From: Planctomycetota bacterium
GTDB taxonomy: Bacteria > Planctomycetota > Phycisphaerae > SM23-33 > FEN-1343
NCBI GenBank assembly: GCA_013203365.1
Contig: JABMQG010000241.1
Span: forward strand, 1-19,542
Direction: 5' to 3'
Length of the DNA stretch: 19,542 nucleotides
Shown: positions 16,473 to 19,542 of the stretch, piece after piece
Layout of the letters: each line of letters starts with the position of its first letter
Numbering within the stretch: the first letter of the stretch is position 1
The notes under the pieces: model-generated
What the model was told of the DNA's origin: nothing
Databases searched by the model: none
Seen by the model: the letters and a program-made list of their open reading frames with translations, nothing else
Translations under genes and position numbers: made by a program

Positions 16473-18473
16473 GTGGGTGATCTGAATACACATGCAATGG
16501 TCGGGGAAAAGGTCATGGCCCTGCTGAAGGACAAGGGGCCCAAGGACGACAATGACCGGCCCCGTGAGAACTATATATTTTTCGAGCTGGGCAACTTTTT
16601 CACCGACTTGTCTCAGCTTCGCGACCCGTTCGCCTGGATTGGTGCGAAGATCAAGGTTTGGCAGACGGCCCGGAAGGAGCATTGGACATTCACGCTCGAT
16701 AGCATTGTCGACCTCGATGGCTACCTTGAAGAGATGATGGGACAGGCCGGCGTCCATGGCGAGTTGCCGACGTTTCTCAGGGAGTTCGCTCGTCTGATCG
16801 GGTGCGAGAAGTTCGTGAAGAAGGTCGATCCGCCGATCCCGGTCAAGGAGTTCGACCGTATCTTTGAACAGATCGAACATGAAAAGCAGTACAAGGGTTA
16901 TACACAATACTGGCCTCACGAGCACCTGGATTTTCCGCCCTGGCCGTACGGAAACGTAGTCGGTTACCGCTCGCAATCCAAGGTGGATCGTCACCAGTGC
17001 GATTCTGAATCGGAAGGGGAGTCGCCACAAAGCGGCGATCAGGGCAAGGCCAAGTCGGTCAAACGCAAGGTTCTGGATTGCCTCGATCTGCAGATAGAGT
17101 TCTGCGCCGAATTGCTGACTACCGTGGAGTTCGAGTGGCGTAATTTGACGGAGCAGGCCGACACGCCGGCCAATCGCGAGAAGCGAAACGCGATCCTGGC
17201 CCTGTACGGGCATGTCAGCCACGTGATCGAGGATTTCTTTTTTCACTCGAACTTCATAGACAAGGCGTGGTCCCGCATGCAAAAGCCTCTGCCAGGCAAC
17301 GACAATACGCCCCACTGGCAGCGGGTCTTTCTCCGACGTCTGCGCAGCCCGAAGGGCACTGACAACACCAACGCGCAGCTCAGTACGAAGAATTCAGATT
17401 TCAACGACCTGGTGTATACTGGCTGCTTCGGGGGCGACGATGTTTTCTTCACGCTCAAAGACGCGTTGAAGACATTTCAAACCAAGCATGACATACGGAA
17501 CGAGCCGTGGTTTGCGGCGATGCCATCGGAGGGTCAGAAGGTCCTGCTGCCGTTTTTCGACGACACAGAACGAAAAAAAATGAATGAGAAAGACTCGAAT
17601 GGGCAATACAAGCACCCGGCAGAAAGAGAGAAATGGTTCAAGGCCATTCGTGATTTCGTGAACAATAGTGATTCGTACATAGCTGCCGGCCAGGTCGCAG
17701 CAAAGATGAAAGGCAAAGAGTTTCTTCACGAATACAGCGTCAAGGCGCTCAAGAAGATGTGCGAGATCGACAAGAAGATGTACGACAAGTACAGCGGCTC
17801 GGCAGGTGTGCCGGACGATTATTGTGGCTGCTTCGCGTTCATGATGGAGCTTATCAGCCAGGCCGACGAAGCCGAAGACAAGTCAAACAAGAGGGCCGCG
17901 GAACTGGACCAAATCGCGGTTGCGGTGGAAGTGTCCGACATGAGTGGTTCAGGTGGTGGCAGTTCGCCTTACTACATGAACCAGGCAATCGTGCCCTCGC
18001 ACAACGGGGCCGCCCGTGAGACGATCGGGACGCATTCGCTGATAAACAAGGACAACGCCCGCAAGCAGCCCCTTTTCGAGCAGTCACTAAATGTGGCCGT
18101 CCACGTCGCCTGCTACATAGCCGAGGTCATGTGCCGGCAGATCGACCGGCAGGACGTACCAACGGCCCGCTTTAACAGGGATGCGAAGTCCAAGTCACCG
18201 AATGGTGCGGTGAATACGGTAAGCATGCCGAAATATGTGAATTGGCTTGATCTGCTGCGTCACTTTTTATGCCATCCGGACGAATGCGAACACAAGTGGC
18301 ACGTTGAGGCCATGTGGAACAAGACCCCTCCGCAATATCACGTGGTCAAGTACGCGGAATGGGATATGACCAGCGACCGCATGAAACTGGTCAGGCGCGA
18401 CCACTTGAAGGAACTGTACAAGAACATCGCCACCAACGCCGAGGCCGACTGGCAAAAAGTGAAGACCACATGA
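16473..18473 (+). CDS. HET-C-like putative T6SS effector
   Basis: This 666-residue protein has no signal peptide or membrane segment and lies between vgrG and a PAAR gene, the usual place for cargo. Motifs recall the HET-C / zinc-dependent phospholipase C-like group: an N-terminal NTH (H7), FELGNFFTDLSQLRDP (residues 37-52), a central GHVSHVIEDFFFHSNF (246-261, with H247, H250, D254, H258, N260 as possible metal or catalytic residues), and THSLINKD with H521 followed by H544 and further His/Cys near the C-terminus (LCHPDECEHKWH). HET-C is known from a fungal incompatibility protein and occurs in bacteria. A lipid-targeting toxin would fit, but the reaction is inferred. The start is GTG at 16473 with GAGG 8 nt upstream; it places NTH at the N-terminus as in the family. 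Residues about 175-195 are polar and likely disordered. The next gene is 52 nt downstream. The family assignment is from remembered motifs, not a search. Confidence 0.65.
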   Translation: MGDLNTHAMVGEKVMALLKDKGPKDDNDRPRENYIFFELGNFFTDLSQLRDPFAWIGAKIKVWQTARKEHWTFTLDSIVDLDGYLEEMMGQAGVHGELPTFLREFARLIGCEKFVKKVDPPIPVKEFDRIFEQIEHEKQYKGYTQYWPHEHLDFPPWPYGNVVGYRSQSKVDRHQCDSESEGESPQSGDQGKAKSVKRKVLDCLDLQIEFCAELLTTVEFEWRNLTEQADTPANREKRNAILALYGHVSHVIEDFFFHSNFIDKAWSRMQKPLPGNDNTPHWQRVFLRRLRSPKGTDNTNAQLSTKNSDFNDLVYTGCFGGDDVFFTLKDALKTFQTKHDIRNEPWFAAMPSEGQKVLLPFFDDTERKKMNEKDSNGQYKHPAEREKWFKAIRDFVNNSDSYIAAGQVAAKMKGKEFLHEYSVKALKKMCEIDKKMYDKYSGSAGVPDDYCGCFAFMMELISQADEAEDKSNKRAAELDQIAVAVEVSDMSGSGGGSSPYYMNQAIVPSHNGAARETIGTHSLINKDNARKQPLFEQSLNVAVHVACYIAEVMCRQIDRQDVPTARFNRDAKSKSPNGAVNTVSMPKYVNWLDLLRHFLCHPDECEHKWHVEAMWNKTPPQYHVVKYAEWDMTSDRMKLVRRDHLKELYKNIATNAEADWQKVKTT

Positions 18474-18525
18474 GTGCCGCCGGGTGTAATGCAAGTTGCT
18501 TCCGGCATGGCCGGGGATGACGACA

Positions 18526-19161
18526 ATGAGTGAAGACATACGCCACATCGCGAAAGACAACGACTGTATTTCCAGCATAGCCGAGAAATACGGCCATTTT
18601 TGGGAAACGGTCTGGAACCACCCGGAAAACGCCGAACTGAAAAAGAAGCGAGGCGATCCGAACGTCCTGTATAGTGGCGACGAGGTGTTTGTCCCGGCGC
18701 TGCGTGAGGGCAGCGAACAGATTCCGACCGAAAAGCGACATCGTTTCCGTCGTAAGGGCGTGCCCGCAATGGCGAGGTGGCGATTCCGCGACGAAAAGGG
18801 CAACCCAAGGGCGGGTATCGAATATGTCCTAATTATCGACGACGAAAAAACCGTCGAGGGCAAGACCGATTCGGACGGTGTTATTGAAGTGCCCATTTCC
18901 CCCGAGGCTAAAGAGGCCAGGCTGACGCTCCGGGACGGCGAACATGAGGAACACTACCGCATGGAGCTGGGTGGAATGGATCCGGTCAGTGAGGAATCCG
19001 GCGCGATAAAACGGTTGGAGAACCTCGGGGTCGACTGCGGCCGGGACGGCGACCGCTTCGAACAGGGCCTGAAAGAGTTTCAACTCAATCATGGACTTGA
19101 GGCGACCGGCAAACTAGACGAGCAGACACAGAAGAAGCTGCTGGAAGAGCACGGCTGTTAA
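18526..19161 (+). CDS. LysM-like / TTR-like / peptidoglycan-binding-like protein, putative effector adaptor
   Basis: The 211-residue product has three small modules. Residues about 5-60 resemble the LysM-like segment common in T6SS-associated proteins (CISSIAEKYGHFWETVWNHP, then DPNVLYSGDEVFVP). Residues about 82-140 (RWRFRDEKGNPRAGIEYVL, then GKTDSDGVIEVPI) resemble the TTR-like domain at the VgrG C-terminus: both share an acidic start, N/D-x-P-x-x-G-x-EY and a G-T/K-x-D-G turn. Residues about 150-211 (AIKRLENLGVDCG, FEQGLKEFQLNHGLEATGKLD) match the PG_binding_1-type repeat. There is no signal peptide. The protein could tether the effector to VgrG, act on delivery at the cell wall, or protect against the effector; position between effector and PAAR supports an adaptor or accessory role. 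The ATG at 18526 (MSEDIRH) was chosen with GGGGA at 18513-18517 upstream; ATG at 18517 is an alternative. Confidence 0.7.
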   Translation: MSEDIRHIAKDNDCISSIAEKYGHFWETVWNHPENAELKKKRGDPNVLYSGDEVFVPALREGSEQIPTEKRHRFRRKGVPAMARWRFRDEKGNPRAGIEYVLIIDDEKTVEGKTDSDGVIEVPISPEAKEARLTLRDGEHEEHYRMELGGMDPVSEESGAIKRLENLGVDCGRDGDRFEQGLKEFQLNHGLEATGKLDEQTQKKLLEEHGC

Positions 19162-19228
19162 AGCCGAAGCCACAGCCGACCTGAGCGCTACAGGAAAACT
19201 TAAAGTGCTCTAGGATGGAGAATCTGAA

Positions 19229-19542
19229 ATGCCTCCTGCTGCAAGAATAGGCGACATGCACACTTGCCCCTTAAGCGACGGGCCCAAGCCTCACGTCGGC
19301 GGCCCTGTTCTTTTGGGAGAGCTCACCGTCTTGATCGGGTTCATGCCCGCTGCCAGGCTTGGCGACACGGTCACCTGTGTCGGCCCGCCGGACACCATTG
19401 CCAAAGGGGCCCCGACGGTCTTGATCGGCAACAAGCCGGCGGCCCGCCTGGGCGACCAGACGGCCCACGGCGGCGCGATCGTGCTTGGCTGCTTCACGGT
19501 AATGATCGGTGAAAGCGGCGGGGGTGGCGGTGGCGGCGGCGG
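19229..19542 (+). CDS. PAAR-domain spike-tip protein (3-prime truncated by window edge)
   Basis: The frame starts at ATG 19229, with GGAG at 19217-19220 as ribosome binding site and an in-frame TAG at 19211-19213 just upstream, and runs off the window without a stop. The 104 visible residues are a PAAR protein: PAARIGD at residues 3-9, then PAARLGD at 40-46 and again at 70-76, with GAPTVLIG between the repeats. His/Cys residues suited to the tip zinc site are H11, C13, C50 and H80. PAAR proteins sharpen the VgrG tip and often carry effector domains. The visible C-terminus is a glycine run (ESGGGGGGGG), so the protein either ends soon or continues through a flexible linker into a further domain. 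Its place behind the effector genes fits a spike-tip carrier. Confidence 0.93.
   Translation, partial: MPPAARIGDMHTCPLSDGPKPHVGGPVLLGELTVLIGFMPAARLGDTVTCVGPPDTIAKGAPTVLIGNKPAARLGDQTAHGGAIVLGCFTVMIGESGGGGGGGG

Noticed and set aside
1..19542. CRISPR arrays, tRNA or rRNA genes, insertion sequences and phage genes
   Set aside because: No repeat-spacer pattern, tRNA-like fold, transposase or integrase was seen; the phage-like proteins are the T6SS components themselves.

Overview
The window is a GC-rich, one-strand (+) gene cluster encoding most of a type VI secretion system (T6SS). Every credible gene reads left to right. Genes are tightly packed, with overlaps of 1, 8, 8 and 37 nt and several gaps of 25-35 nt, so most of the window looks like one operon. 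The organism is a Gram-negative-type bacterium. The large filamentous-haemagglutinin-like adhesin at the left edge, the GC-rich coding style and the gene order remind me of Planctomycetota (Phycisphaerae-like genomes), but that placement is an inference from general familiarity and not proven by anything in the window.

Left part (1-2827): the 3-prime end of a large secreted adhesin-like protein, made of beta-helix-type Gly/Thr/Ala/Asp-rich repeats followed by a proline-rich linker and a helical C-terminal domain. It ends 23 nt before tssA. Core part (2851-13977): tssA, tssB, tssC (sheath), hcp (inner tube), tagJ/impE (sheath accessory), tssE, tssF, tssG (baseplate) and tssH/clpV (sheath-recycling AAA+ ATPase). 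The trans-envelope and baseplate-docking genes tssJ, tssK, tssL and tssM are not in the window and must lie outside it if the system is functional.

Right part (14013-19542): the spike and payload module. It holds a VgrG with a C-terminal transthyretin-like (TTR-like) extension, a 666-residue protein whose N-terminal and central motifs resemble the HET-C / zinc-dependent phospholipase C-like group (the best candidate effector), a 211-residue protein combining a LysM-like segment, a second TTR-like domain and a peptidoglycan-binding-like domain, and a PAAR tip protein cut by the window edge inside a glycine run.

As a whole, TssBC polymerise around Hcp on a TssEFG/VgrG/PAAR baseplate. TssA caps or coordinates assembly, TagJ accompanies the sheath and ClpV disassembles it after contraction. 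The payload genes behind vgrG probably define what is delivered. hcp is set apart by structured non-coding segments on both sides (stem-loops at 6108-6133 and 6164-6182 before it, and a 295-nt hairpin-rich gap after it). These may let Hcp be made in excess over the rest of the operon.
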